A DNA stretch of 64,000 nt from Porticoccus sp002390525 (GTDB lineage: Bacteria > Pseudomonadota > Gammaproteobacteria > Pseudomonadales > Porticoccaceae), in the NCBI GenBank assembly GCA_943846655.1, contig OX044352.1:496001-560000 (forward strand), written 5' to 3'. Of the stretch, positions 45,237 through 55,231 are shown one piece after another. The translations under genes and the position numbers were made by a program. The notes under the pieces were generated by a model, which was given only the letters and a program-made list of their open reading frames with translations, was not told where the DNA came from and ran no database searches. How positions within the stretch are numbered: the first letter of the stretch is position 1; each line of letters opens with the position of its first letter.

Positions 45237-46391
45237 CTAAAGAAAGCTTTTTAATATTTTTGCCTTATCAGTATTTTCCCATGTAAAATTTTTCTCTTCT
45301 CTACCAAAGTGTCCATATGTTGATGTATTGCGATAGATAGGGCGATTCAGATCAAGCATGTCGATAATGCCTTGTGGACGAAGATCGAAGTGATCTCGTA
45401 CTAAAGAAGCAATTTGATCATTAGATAATTTACCTGTATCAAAAGTATTGATACTTATAGAAGTTGGCTCTGAAACTCCAATGGCATAGGATATTTGTAT
45501 TTCACATTGGTCAGCAATACCTGCCGCAACTATGTTCTTCGCTACATATCTTCCAGCATAAGCAGCTGAACGGTCAACTTTCGATGGATCTTTTCCAGAA
45601 AATGCACCACCACCATGGCGAGCCATGCCTCCATATGTGTCTACAATAATTTTTCTTCCTGTTAATCCGCAATCACCCATAGGACCTCCAATGATAAACT
45701 GGCCCGTAGGATTAATATGATATAATGTATTTTTATGAAGCCATTTTTCAGGAATAACAGGCTTAATAATTTCCTGAAGAGCCGCATCACGTAAGTCATT
45801 AAGAGATATATCAGGATTATGTTGAGTTGATAATACAATCGCATCAACCGCAACAGGCAACCCATCTTGATAGCGAAACGTTATCTGACTTTTAGCATCG
45901 GGACGCAACCAGGGCAATGCCCCATTTTTTCGTAACTTCGACTGCCGTTCCATTATACGATGGGCGTAATAAATCGGCGCCGGCATAAGCACTGCTGTCT
46001 CATTAGTCGCGTAGCCAAACATCAACCCTTGATCTCCAGCACCAAGCTCTTTCTTTGTACCTTCATCTACTCCAATAGCAATATCATTAGACTGCTTACC
46101 AATAGCATTCAATACAGCACATGAGGCACCATCGAAACCTAAATCTGAATTTGTGTAACCAATATCTAAAATAACGTTCCTAACAATTTCCTCAAGATCG
46201 ATATAGGTCTCAGTTCTGACTTCTCCAGCTATAATTGCCATACCTGTTTTGACCATTACCTCTACAGCAACTCGAGATAAAGGATCATCTTTGATAATAG
46301 CATCCAAAATAGCATCTGAAATTTGATCAGCCATTTTATCTGGATGTCCCTCGGATACAGATTCCGAGGTGAAAGTATTGTAGTTAGACAT
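45237..46391 (-). CDS. metK: S-adenosylmethionine synthetase
   Basis: Makes SAM from methionine and ATP. SEGHPDKMADQISDAILD (with H16), GAGDQGLMFGYA, and FIIGGPMGDCGLTGRKI plus GGAFSGKDPSKVDRSAAY are the family loops. The frame opens at 46406, but the ATG at 46391 has GGGA at good spacing and gives 384 residues, the E. coli length. Follows the ArsR-methyltransferase gene closely. Confidence 0.97.
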   Translation of the reverse strand: MSNYNTFTSESVSEGHPDKMADQISDAILDAIIKDDPLSRVAVEVMVKTGMAIIAGEVRTETYIDLEEIVRNVILDIGYTNSDLGFDGASCAVLNAIGKQSNDIAIGVDEGTKKELGAGDQGLMFGYATNETAVLMPAPIYYAHRIMERQSKLRKNGALPWLRPDAKSQITFRYQDGLPVAVDAIVLSTQHNPDISLNDLRDAALQEIIKPVIPEKWLHKNTLYHINPTGQFIIGGPMGDCGLTGRKIIVDTYGGMARHGGGAFSGKDPSKVDRSAAYAGRYVAKNIVAAGIADQCEIQISYAIGVSEPTSISINTFDTGKLSNDQIASLVRDHFDLRPQGIIDMLDLNRPIYRNTSTYGHFGREEKNFTWENTDKAKILKSFL

Positions 46392-46409
46392 TGGTTTTTC
46401 CCGCATAAA

Positions 46410-47456
46410 TTAGTATTTGCTTTTTTTCTTAAAAAATTGGTGTAATTGAATTTGAAAACCGTTTCGTTGCGCTAAATATAAGCTTTCACCTTCATAGAGC
46501 TCTGCAGCAGCAGCCCAATTCCTTAAATCATCTGGTTCAAATCCCAACCAGAGGTCCCCACATGATTTATGTGCCCAGGTTTGATCATGCCCACAAAGTT
46601 CTGTCACAATCAAAACACCTTCCTCAGTGAGCAATCTAGATATATCATTAAACACTGCAGCTGGATCCGGAGTGTGGTGAAGCACCATATTTAGTGTGAT
46701 ACAGTCGGCTGCTATTTTTTCTTCTAGAGCTAGTCCAGTATCCCCATGTAATAGCTCAACATTTGAAAGATCTTTAGATGCAATTGTTTTTTTTGAAATA
46801 TTAATCATTTCTTTTGATGTATCGATACCAACTACTCTTTTGAACCGTTTTGCAAGATCTATCAGAAATTCTCCCTCACCAGGACCAACTTCAAGCACAG
46901 TACCTTTTTTTACTGAGGTGGAATCTAAAAACTCAGTTATGATTTGTCCATATTGTTTGTAGCTAGCTATTAAATCTTGGTTTGCATTAAATTTCCCAGT
47001 ATTTTGCTCAAAAAATTCTCGTGAGGCCTGCGTGCGTTCAAGATTAACTAATTTAATGCGCTGTATTAAATCAAATGCGATCTCGGTTGAATCAATTGTT
47101 AGAAAAAGATTCCTATGTAGCTCCTGCATAGCTGACTTTAATGGCAAAGGAGAACGCCGATAAAAAATTGTATTGCCCTCTCTACGTGATACAACAAGTC
47201 CAGCATTTGCCAATACCTTTAAATGGTGACTCATTCCGGATTGTTTTGTTTCGAAAATTTCCCCTAGTTCGAGAACACCATAAGCATTATGCTGAAGGAC
47301 TCTTAATATATCTAAACGCAATGGATCACCTGCAGCCTTAAAAAAGACTGCTAGTGCCGCTGTGTTAACGGCTGATTCATTTAGATAAGAAGATTCGCCA
47401 TTAATTTTTGTAGAAGAACCCGAAATTTCTCGAGAATCTTTTATAGAGTTATTCAT
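46410..47456 (-). CDS. ArsR-type HTH regulator fused to SAM-methyltransferase domain (SahR-like)
   Basis: A 348-residue fusion. Residues about 33-105 are an ArsR winged helix (AGDPLRLDILRVL, then MSHHLKVLANAGLVVSRREG). Residues about 180-300 are a class I methyltransferase fold with motif I VLEVGPGEGEFL (188-199). No arsenic-type cysteine pair is seen in the recognition region. Genes of this form precede metK in Pseudomonas and relatives. ArsR proteins of the SahR type control the SAM cycle by sensing SAH; that this one binds SAM or SAH through its second domain is inference. A large palindrome upstream is the likely operator. Confidence 0.82.
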   Translation of the reverse strand: MNNSIKDSREISGSSTKINGESSYLNESAVNTAALAVFFKAAGDPLRLDILRVLQHNAYGVLELGEIFETKQSGMSHHLKVLANAGLVVSRREGNTIFYRRSPLPLKSAMQELHRNLFLTIDSTEIAFDLIQRIKLVNLERTQASREFFEQNTGKFNANQDLIASYKQYGQIITEFLDSTSVKKGTVLEVGPGEGEFLIDLAKRFKRVVGIDTSKEMINISKKTIASKDLSNVELLHGDTGLALEEKIAADCITLNMVLHHTPDPAAVFNDISRLLTEEGVLIVTELCGHDQTWAHKSCGDLWLGFEPDDLRNWAAAAELYEGESLYLAQRNGFQIQLHQFFKKKSKY

Positions 47457-47479
47457 TTATTAAATATATCATGTCGACT

Positions 47480-47509
47480 AATCTATATCAATATTTATTG
47501 ATATAGATT
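47480..47509. promoter_or_regulatory. 30-base operator-like palindrome upstream of the methyl-cycle operon
   Basis: Two perfect 14-base arms (AATCTATATCAATA and its complement) flank a central TT. The inner ATATCAA/TTGATAT halves resemble the SahR-type operator as I recall it. It lies 23 bases upstream of the ArsR-fusion start and 109 bases upstream of tkt, so it could control both directions. Confidence 0.65.
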
Positions 47510-47618
47510 AAAATAAATTAATACTCATAGCGTGTTTACTGAACCAAATTTGTAAGAGAGAATAACAACTCATTTCATTAATTTTTTTATGCAATGCTTT
47601 ACTTAGCAGGAGTTTTTT

Positions 47619-49613
47619 ATGCCGTCTAGACGTGATCTTGCCAACGCGATTCGTGCACTTAGTATGGATGCTGTCCAGAAAGCTAACAGCGGCCACCCCG
47701 GTGCCCCGATGGGTATGGCGGATATTGCTGAAGTGTTATGGAACGACTTTATAATTCATAATCCTTCTGATCCCTCTTGGTCAAATCGCGATCGCTTTGT
47801 ATTGTCTAATGGACATGGTTCAATGCTGCTATATTCCTTGCTACATCTCAGTGGCTATGATCTTTCAATTGAAGACTTAAAGAATTTTCGTCAACTCCAT
47901 TCAAAAACACCCGGACATCCAGAATTTGGCTATACACCTGGTGTTGAGACAACAACTGGTCCATTAGGTCAGGGATTGAGCAACGCGGTGGGTATGGCAT
48001 TAGCTGAGAAAATTTTATCAGCTCAGTTCAATAGAGAGAATCACAAAATTATAGACCATAAAACTTATTGCTTCTTGGGTGATGGGTGCTTAATGGAGGG
48101 GATTTCTCATGAAGTATCTTCTTTTGCTGGAACTCAAAAGTTAGGTAAGTTGATAGTATTTTATGACGATAATGGGATCTCAATTGATGGTGAAGTGAAT
48201 GGATGGTTCACAGATAATACTCCAGATCGCTATAGATCTTATGGTTGGCAGGTGATTCCAAACATTGATGGACATGATCATGCTGCAATTAAGGTTGCTA
48301 TTGAAGATGCTCACGCTGAAAAATATAAACCGACACTGATATGTTGTAAAACGGTAATTGGCTACGGTTCGCCTAATAAGCAGGGTAAAGAAGATTGCCA
48401 TGGAGCTCCATTGGGAGCATCAGAAGTTGCTCTAGCACGAGAGAAACTAAAGTGGCAATTTGGACCATTTGAGATTCCTTCTGAGATTTATGCCAGCTGG
48501 AATGCTGAAAAAAAAGGTGGCCTTGCTCAATCAAAATGGGACGAAGAATTTAAAAATTATCGTAATCAATATCCAGAGCTTTGTTCTGAGCTTGAGCGTC
48601 GGCTTGATGGTCATATACCTGAAGATTTTAGCGAAAAGGCAAATGCTTATATATATGAGTGTCAGCACAAAATGGAAAAAATTGCTTCTCGAAAGGCATC
48701 CCAGAATTGCTTGAATATCTTTGGTCCATTGTTACCTGAATTATTGGGTGGTTCAGCTGATTTAGCCGGCTCAAATCTGACTATATGGTCTGGGTCCAAA
48801 GGAATTACTAGTGAAGATGCATCAGGTAATTACTTATTTTATGGTGTTCGCGAATTTGGTATGAGCGGCATGATGAATGGCATCACACTTCATGGCGGAT
48901 TTATTGCTTACGGAGCGACTTTTTTGATATTTATGGAATATGCCAGAAATGCTGTTCGAATGGCAGCTCTTATGAAACAAAAAAATATATTTGTTTACAC
49001 CCATGACTCTGTTGGTCTGGGTGAAGATGGTCCCACGCATCAACCAGTCGAGCAATTGACAGCATTAAGATCAACCCCAAATCTAGAAACATGGCGCCCT
49101 TGCGATACTGTAGAATCTGCAGTCAGTTGGAAAAGTGCGATCGAAAGAGATGGAGGCCCGAGTGCACTCATATTTAGTAGGCAAAGTTTAACTCCACAGA
49201 CTCGTAGCCAAGAACAACTAGCTGATGTAGCAAAGGGTGGCTACATCCTCAAAGATCCTGATGGAAAGTTAGATGCTATTATTATTGCAACTGGCTCAGA
49301 GGTAGAAATAGCTGTTGACGCCGCTCAGGCGTTATTTAGCAAAGGTGTAAATGCTAGAGTCATATCAATGCCATGTGCTGAAATTTTCTCTTTACAGGAT
49401 TTAGCTTATCGCGAGAGAATTTTGCCTTCATGTGTAAGAGTTAGAGTAGCAGTTGAAGCAGGACACTCCGATTATTGGTATAAGTATGTCGGTATAGATG
49501 GAAAAGTGGTGGGCATGACAACTTTTGGTGAATCAGCACCGGGTGAAAAAGTTATGGAGCACTTTGGATTTACTGTTGAGAATGTTGTAAATGCAGTATT
49601 GGTTCAGCTGTAG
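47619..49613 (+). CDS. tkt: Transketolase
   Basis: TPP enzyme of the pentose phosphate pathway. Blocks SGHPGAPMGMADIAEVLW (24-41), TPP motif GDGCLMEGISHE (154-165) and HDSVGLGEDGPTHQPVEQL are diagnostic. 664 residues. Ribosome site AGGAG before the ATG. First gene of tkt-epd-pgk-fba. Confidence 0.97.
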   Translation: MPSRRDLANAIRALSMDAVQKANSGHPGAPMGMADIAEVLWNDFIIHNPSDPSWSNRDRFVLSNGHGSMLLYSLLHLSGYDLSIEDLKNFRQLHSKTPGHPEFGYTPGVETTTGPLGQGLSNAVGMALAEKILSAQFNRENHKIIDHKTYCFLGDGCLMEGISHEVSSFAGTQKLGKLIVFYDDNGISIDGEVNGWFTDNTPDRYRSYGWQVIPNIDGHDHAAIKVAIEDAHAEKYKPTLICCKTVIGYGSPNKQGKEDCHGAPLGASEVALAREKLKWQFGPFEIPSEIYASWNAEKKGGLAQSKWDEEFKNYRNQYPELCSELERRLDGHIPEDFSEKANAYIYECQHKMEKIASRKASQNCLNIFGPLLPELLGGSADLAGSNLTIWSGSKGITSEDASGNYLFYGVREFGMSGMMNGITLHGGFIAYGATFLIFMEYARNAVRMAALMKQKNIFVYTHDSVGLGEDGPTHQPVEQLTALRSTPNLETWRPCDTVESAVSWKSAIERDGGPSALIFSRQSLTPQTRSQEQLADVAKGGYILKDPDGKLDAIIIATGSEVEIAVDAAQALFSKGVNARVISMPCAEIFSLQDLAYRERILPSCVRVRVAVEAGHSDYWYKYVGIDGKVVGMTTFGESAPGEKVMEHFGFTVENVVNAVLVQL

Positions 49614-49631
49614 AAATTTTTGGGACATGTT

Positions 49632-50669
49632 ATGGATACTAAAAAAAATCTTCCGATCCGTGTCGCTATTAATGGATATGGTCGTATTGGGCGTTCTGTT
49701 CTCAGGGCACTCTATGAATCTGAGCATAAAAAAAATATAAAAATTATTGCGATCAATGAGCTTGCTGATTGTAAAACTATAGCTCATCTTACCAAGTATG
49801 ACTCAACTCATGGTCATTTCCCTGGCACCATTGAAATAAAAGGCAATAAATTAGAGATCAACAAAGATAATATATCAATATATCAATGTAAAAATATAAA
49901 TGATCTACCGTGGACTGCTTTAGAAATTGACGTTGTTTTTGAATGCAGCGGCGCTTTCACAGACCGTTTGACTGCATATAAGCATATAAAAGCAGGAGCA
50001 AAAAAAGTACTTTTTTCTCAGCCGGGGGAACCCGACTTAGACGCTACAATTGTTATGGGAGTTAATGAGAATACCTTGAACGGAAAAGAGTCGATTATAT
50101 CCAATGCCTCTTGCTCAACTAACTGTGTCGTACCTGTGATCAATACTCTTAATAAGGAATTTATAGCTGAAGGGGGTGTAATTACTACCATTCATTCCGC
50201 TATGAATGATCAACCAGTCATCGATGCATATCATCATACTGACTTAAGAAAAACACGTGCTGCTATGAATTCTATTATTCCTGTTGATACTCAGTTAGCC
50301 GTAGGTATTGATAGGATGCTTCCTGAATTAGCTGGAAGATTTGAAGCACAAGCTATGAGAGTCCCCACTATAAACGTATCTGTCATTGATCTATCAATAC
50401 TTTTCAAAAATGACGTAAATGTTTTATCTGTAAATAAAGCTTTAGAGCGTGCGTCTCAGTCTGAGCTTTCTGGCATCATTGGTTATACGGAGGAGCCACT
50501 TGCATCTTGTGATTTTAATCATGATAAACGCAGTGGTATCGTTGATGCTAGTCAAACTCGAGTAAGCCAGAAGCGCTTAGTTAAAATATTAATTTGGTTT
50601 GATAATGAGTGGGGTTATGCAAACCGTATGCTTGAACTTACAAAGCACTGGTTAAGTGCAAAAAAATAA
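49632..50669 (+). CDS. epd: D-erythrose-4-phosphate dehydrogenase (GAPDH family)
   Basis: NAD-dependent oxidation of erythrose 4-phosphate to 4-phosphoerythronate, the first committed step of the DXP-independent PLP route; some members act as GAPDH. NGYGRIGRSVLRALYES, INELAD and TTIHSAMNDQPVIDAYHH follow Epd rather than typical GapA. Catalytic C161 in SNASCSTNC. ATG at 49632 was chosen over an in-frame TTG at 49620. I see no other GAPDH in the window, so a glycolytic role remains possible. Confidence 0.85.
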   Translation: MDTKKNLPIRVAINGYGRIGRSVLRALYESEHKKNIKIIAINELADCKTIAHLTKYDSTHGHFPGTIEIKGNKLEINKDNISIYQCKNINDLPWTALEIDVVFECSGAFTDRLTAYKHIKAGAKKVLFSQPGEPDLDATIVMGVNENTLNGKESIISNASCSTNCVVPVINTLNKEFIAEGGVITTIHSAMNDQPVIDAYHHTDLRKTRAAMNSIIPVDTQLAVGIDRMLPELAGRFEAQAMRVPTINVSVIDLSILFKNDVNVLSVNKALERASQSELSGIIGYTEEPLASCDFNHDKRSGIVDASQTRVSQKRLVKILIWFDNEWGYANRMLELTKHWLSAKK

Positions 50670-50681
50670 GGACAGTATTTT

Positions 50682-51863
50682 TTGGAAAAAATTTTACAAA
50701 TGACTGATTTAGAGCTTCAAGGTAAACGTGTGCTGATTCGCGAGGACTTAAATGTTCCAATAAAGAATGGAATTATCACATCAGATGCTCGTATTCTTGC
50801 AGCAATCCCAACGATTGAATACGCACTCAAAGCGGGTGCTAGAGTAATATTAATGTCTCATCTAGGGCGACCAATCGAAGGCAATTTCAACGAACAATAC
50901 TCTATTAAGCCAATAGCTAGATACATAAAGGAAATGCTTAAGGTTGATATCACAGTCACTTCTGACAGAGAAGAAAAAATATTTAACTGTGATAGTGATA
51001 TAATATTTTTAGAAAATGTGAGATTTAATGAGGGTGAAAAAACAAATAGTCAAAGCTTATCAAAATCGTATGCATCTCTCTGTGATATTTTTGTGATGGA
51101 TGCATTCGGTGCTGCACACCGCTCTCAAGCTTCTACCTATGGCGTAGCGAAATATGCTCCAATTTCATGTGCTGGGCCTTTATTAGTTCGTGAATTGAAT
51201 GTTCTCGATAAGATTTTAAAACAGCCAGCCAGACCGATGGTGGCTATAGTTGGTGGTTCTAAAGTATCAAGTAAATTAGCAGTATTAAAAAAACTAGCAG
51301 ATAAGGTTGATCAGCTGATTGTGGGTGGTGGTATAGCTAATACTTTTTTGGCAGCCAAGGGTCTTCCTATAGGAAGCTCGCTTTTCGAACATAATCTTAT
51401 TGCAGAAGCAAAAGAAATAATGTTGAAAACAGAAATACTGCTTCCAACAGATGTGATAGTTGGAAAAGAATTTTGTGAATCTACAATAGCTACGGTAAAG
51501 TCTGTAAACGAAATCTCTAGTAAAGACATGATCTTTGATTTTGGTCCAGTATCAGCAAAGAAATTAGCTAATATTTTAGTATCTAGTGGCACTATATTGT
51601 GGAACGGACCTATAGGTGTCTTTGAGTTTGATCAGTTTCAAGGTGGGACTAAAACAATAGCTGAAGCTATTGCTCACAGCAATAGTTACACTGTTGCCGG
51701 AGGAGGCGATACACTCGCAGCCATAGATAAATTCGGTATTATCGATAAGATTTCATACATATCGACTGGTGGTGGAGCTTTTTTAGAGTATGTAGAGGGC
51801 AAAACTTTGCCTGCGGTTGAGATACTTCAAAGTCGTTTTAGGACAAGGTCTATATCAGGCTGA
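50682..51863 (+). CDS. pgk: Phosphoglycerate kinase
   Basis: Glycolytic/gluconeogenic kinase. GKRVLIREDLNVPI, LMSHLGRP and the C-terminal YISTGGGAFLEYVEGKTLP are diagnostic. 393 residues. The start is TTG: AAGGA lies 9 bases upstream, and the resulting MEKILQMTDLELQ aligns with E. coli MSVIKMTDLDL. An ATG at 50700 is the alternative. Confidence 0.95.
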   Translation: MEKILQMTDLELQGKRVLIREDLNVPIKNGIITSDARILAAIPTIEYALKAGARVILMSHLGRPIEGNFNEQYSIKPIARYIKEMLKVDITVTSDREEKIFNCDSDIIFLENVRFNEGEKTNSQSLSKSYASLCDIFVMDAFGAAHRSQASTYGVAKYAPISCAGPLLVRELNVLDKILKQPARPMVAIVGGSKVSSKLAVLKKLADKVDQLIVGGGIANTFLAAKGLPIGSSLFEHNLIAEAKEIMLKTEILLPTDVIVGKEFCESTIATVKSVNEISSKDMIFDFGPVSAKKLANILVSSGTILWNGPIGVFEFDQFQGGTKTIAEAIAHSNSYTVAGGGDTLAAIDKFGIIDKISYISTGGGAFLEYVEGKTLPAVEILQSRFRTRSISG

Positions 51864-51929
51864 AACATAAAATCCCGTAACTGGCCGACAGTTTTAAAAT
51901 AATTAATATAATTAGTAAGGAGTAATTAT

Positions 51930-52982
51930 ATGGCTCTTATATCAATGCGACAATTACTAGATCATGCTGCTGAATATAAATATGGTGTCCCTGCGTTTAA
52001 TGTTAATAACTTAGAGCAGATTCGTGCGATTATGGAGGCTGCTGATACTACTGATTCCCCTGTTATTGTTCAGGCATCAGCAGGTGCCAGAAAATATGCA
52101 GGAGCGCCCTTTCTTAGACATTTAATTTTAGCTGCTATTGAAGAATTTCCTCATATACCGGTATGTATGCATCAAGACCATGGAACAAGTCCAGCTATTT
52201 GTCAGCGCTCTATTCAGTTAGGATTTAGTTCGGTCATGATGGATGGATCCTTAAGAGAGGATGGTAAAACTCCTGCATCCTATGATTACAATGTAAAAGT
52301 TACAAAACAAGTAGTTGAGATGGCACATTCTTGTGGGGTTTCCGTTGAGGGTGAGCTGGGTTGTCTTGGATCCCTTGAGACTGGTCAAGCTGGTGAAGAG
52401 GATGGCGTAGGTGCAGAGGGATCGTTGTCCCATGAGCAAATGCTAACTGACCCAGAAGAGGCGTTAGATTTCGTATCCAAAACTTCTGTTGATGCTCTTG
52501 CTATAGCTATAGGGACGTCACATGGTGCTTATAAATTTTCTAGGCCCCCAACAGGTGATATTTTAGACATTGACCGTATAAAGTTAATCCACTCTAAAAT
52601 CCCTAATACGCATCTTGTGATGCATGGATCGTCTTCAGTTCCTCAGGAATGGTTACTAGTGATAAATAAATTTGGTGGCGATATTCCTGAGACTTACGGT
52701 GTTCCCGTAGAAGAAATAGTTGAAGGCATTAAATACGGTGTTCGTAAAGTTAATATAGATACAGATTTGAGATTAGCCTCTACTGGTGCTATTAGACAGT
52801 TCATGGCTGAAAATAAATCTGAATTTGACCCTCGAAAGTACCTTGCTAAAACAACTCAGGCAATGAAAGATATCTGTATAAATAGATATGAATCGTTTGG
52901 GACTGCTGGAAAAGCAAGCAAAATCAAGGCATATAGCCTAGATAAAATGCATCATGATTATTTGAACGGTAAATTCTATTAA
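51930..52982 (+). CDS. fba: Class II fructose-bisphosphate aldolase
   Basis: Zinc-dependent aldolase. VPAFNVNNLEQIRAIM, CMHQDHG (H84 is a likely zinc ligand) and MHGSSSVPQEW are class II blocks; the form of about 350 residues is the one found next to pgk in many proteobacteria. Strong Shine-Dalgarno GTAAGGAG. Ends the tkt-epd-pgk-fba run. Confidence 0.95.
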   Translation: MALISMRQLLDHAAEYKYGVPAFNVNNLEQIRAIMEAADTTDSPVIVQASAGARKYAGAPFLRHLILAAIEEFPHIPVCMHQDHGTSPAICQRSIQLGFSSVMMDGSLREDGKTPASYDYNVKVTKQVVEMAHSCGVSVEGELGCLGSLETGQAGEEDGVGAEGSLSHEQMLTDPEEALDFVSKTSVDALAIAIGTSHGAYKFSRPPTGDILDIDRIKLIHSKIPNTHLVMHGSSSVPQEWLLVINKFGGDIPETYGVPVEEIVEGIKYGVRKVNIDTDLRLASTGAIRQFMAENKSEFDPRKYLAKTTQAMKDICINRYESFGTAGKASKIKAYSLDKMHHDYLNGKFY

Positions 52983-53036
52983 AAATTTTGCTAAATTGAG
53001 ATACACCAAAATAAAGACTAGGAAAAAGAATATATT

Positions 53037-54176
53037 TTGCGTAAAAAAATATTTGTTGATATAAATAGTATTAGTGTGCGTTTTTTTGCAATCATCATTT
53101 CTTTATTTGCTACAGTCTATTTAATTAACATGCCTTTAGTGGTTGCTCTTGCTACGAGAGACCTTGGCCTTTCCCATTCAGAACCATTGTGGTTGGGGGG
53201 GGTTTTTCTGGTCAGTTTCGGGTTGTCTGCAATATTATTTAATCTATATATTTTGTTTTTAAATTGGCGTGGTTTGATATTTATCGCGAGTGTTTTTGGA
53301 GCAGCAAGCTTTACGTTGTCAATTCTTATAACAGATTTCAAATTTTTACTTTTTTTTCAGGGACTATCAGGTTTTTCTGTTGGCACTATATGCTCAACTG
53401 CATTTTTATGTCTTGGTGTGAACAAAAATCCAATTCGTAGCTATGCCCTTACTCTTTGTCTACAATCCTTTATTGTTGCTCTCGTTTCTTATTTATTGCC
53501 CCCAGCAACCGCTGAGGTTTTCAGTTTTCAACATACACTAATGGTAGCATCATGCTTTTGTTTAGGGTCACTAATTTTAAGTCAAAAAATTCCTAAAAAT
53601 ATACAAGATACTGAGCCTGAAGTATCAACTGCTGGTAGTTCCCAACATAGAGCTTACTTCTTTTTAGTAGCGATCCTATTAATTTTTTTAGGCGGAAATA
53701 TAGTTAAAAATACTATAGAGCCAATTGCCTATAGCGCCGGCTTCTATATGATAATTTTATCTCTATCTAGTGGAATAGGAGCCCTATTTGTTGTTTTAAT
53801 GGAGACTAAATCAAATTGCGCTAAGCCAATTTTGATTAGTTTGGGGATAGCCATTTTTATTTTAGCTTCAGGTTTATTTGGATTTCTACCAAATCAATCG
53901 ACAGTTATCGCTTTTTGTTTTATCGGAGGAGCCTGGAATTTTTCCGCTGCTTACCTCATGGGGTTATTTGCTGAGACAGTAAATAAGCGTAAACATATAC
54001 CTTTGATCATTATTATGCAGATTTTAGGTAATATTTTTAGTTTAATCTGTGTTGGAGTGTTAGAAGTAGGGCAGCCTTATATAATTGCATGCATTGCATG
54101 GATTTCAGCTGCTTTGCTAATATTTTCATTGAAAAGGCATAACCCTAAATTATTTCTGGTAAATAATAATGAGTAA
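53037..54176 (+). CDS. MFS-like membrane protein of unknown substrate
   Basis: A 379-residue very hydrophobic protein with about 11-12 membrane segments in two halves, consistent with a small major facilitator (the WRGLIFIASVFGAASF region resembles a transporter loop). No substrate-specific motif is recognised. The frame begins at TTG 53037 with only a distant AGGA, so the start is uncertain. It overlaps srkA by 8 bases. Confidence 0.65.
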   Translation: MRKKIFVDINSISVRFFAIIISLFATVYLINMPLVVALATRDLGLSHSEPLWLGGVFLVSFGLSAILFNLYILFLNWRGLIFIASVFGAASFTLSILITDFKFLLFFQGLSGFSVGTICSTAFLCLGVNKNPIRSYALTLCLQSFIVALVSYLLPPATAEVFSFQHTLMVASCFCLGSLILSQKIPKNIQDTEPEVSTAGSSQHRAYFFLVAILLIFLGGNIVKNTIEPIAYSAGFYMIILSLSSGIGALFVVLMETKSNCAKPILISLGIAIFILASGLFGFLPNQSTVIAFCFIGGAWNFSAAYLMGLFAETVNKRKHIPLIIIMQILGNIFSLICVGVLEVGQPYIIACIAWISAALLIFSLKRHNPKLFLVNNNE

Positions 54177-55212
54177 TAATATTAATGGTAATATTCAAGA
54201 TATATGTATTCAGAAAACATCTTTTAAGGGCTCTTCGTCTCACCCGTTTCATCAACTTACGCCGGACTTTATACTTAATGCATTGGATGAACTAGGCTAT
54301 ATAACTGATAGTCGATTATTACCCTTGAATAGTTATGAGAATCGTGTGTATCAAATCGGAATTCAGGATTCATCTCCAATTATTGGAAAATTTTATCGCC
54401 CTGACAGATGGAATAAGAAACAAATTTTGGAAGAACATCAATTTTGTTTTGAGTTAGTTGAACAGGAATTACCTATTGTTGCTCCTTTGATTAGTGAGGG
54501 CGGTGAAAGTCTTTTCCAATATAAAGGATTCCACTTTGCATTATTCCCAAGAAAAGGAGGCTATGGCCCTGAACTGGATAATCTGGATAATTTATATTTG
54601 TTGGGAAAACTGCTAGGAAGAATTCATGCTGTTGGGGCTATTAGACCTTTCAGCCACAGGAATACGTTGAATAGCAACACTTTTGGTTATGAGTCATCCA
54701 AATTTGTAAGTGAAAATTTTATACCTACTGAATTAAAATTATCATATGACTCTTTAGTAAAAGATTTGATGAAAACTATAGATGAGGTTGTCAGCAATGC
54801 TGGCGATATTCAGAATATTCGTGTTCATGGCGATTGCCATAGTGGTAACATTTTATGGAGAGATGATAACGCTCATTTTGTAGATCTTGATGATGCGATG
54901 ATGGCTCCAGCAATCCAAGACATATGGATGTTGCTTTCTGGAAACAGGGATAGACAAAACGCTCAGTTGTCAGAAATTATAGATGGCTATAATGAATTTT
55001 TTGATTTTCATCCAAGAGAGCTTAAGCTAATCGATGCCCTAAGAACCTTAAGGATAATTAATTACACTGCCTGGATAGCAAAAAGATGGAATGATCCCGC
55101 CTTCCCCATGGCATTTCCGTGGTTTAATACAATTCGTTTTTGGAGTGAGCATATTCTTCAGCTGAGAGAACAATTTGCAGCGTTAGGCGAGCCAAATTTG
55201 AAAATTTTTTAA
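54169..55212 (+). CDS. srkA: Stress response kinase A (YihE family)
   Basis: Ser/Thr protein kinase of the aminoglycoside-phosphotransferase fold that protects E. coli from stress-induced death. Catalytic loop HGDCHSGN (220-227, Asp 222, Asn 227) and metal Asp in VDLDD (239) are intact, and SYENRVYQIG plus FYRPDRW are family blocks. 347 residues with about 25 extra N-terminal residues. In E. coli the gene precedes dsbA; here it follows the MFS-like gene. Confidence 0.92.
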   Translation: MSNNINGNIQDICIQKTSFKGSSSHPFHQLTPDFILNALDELGYITDSRLLPLNSYENRVYQIGIQDSSPIIGKFYRPDRWNKKQILEEHQFCFELVEQELPIVAPLISEGGESLFQYKGFHFALFPRKGGYGPELDNLDNLYLLGKLLGRIHAVGAIRPFSHRNTLNSNTFGYESSKFVSENFIPTELKLSYDSLVKDLMKTIDEVVSNAGDIQNIRVHGDCHSGNILWRDDNAHFVDLDDAMMAPAIQDIWMLLSGNRDRQNAQLSEIIDGYNEFFDFHPRELKLIDALRTLRIINYTAWIAKRWNDPAFPMAFPWFNTIRFWSEHILQLREQFAALGEPNLKIF

Positions 55213-55231
55213 ATAATTTAAGGTATATCCA

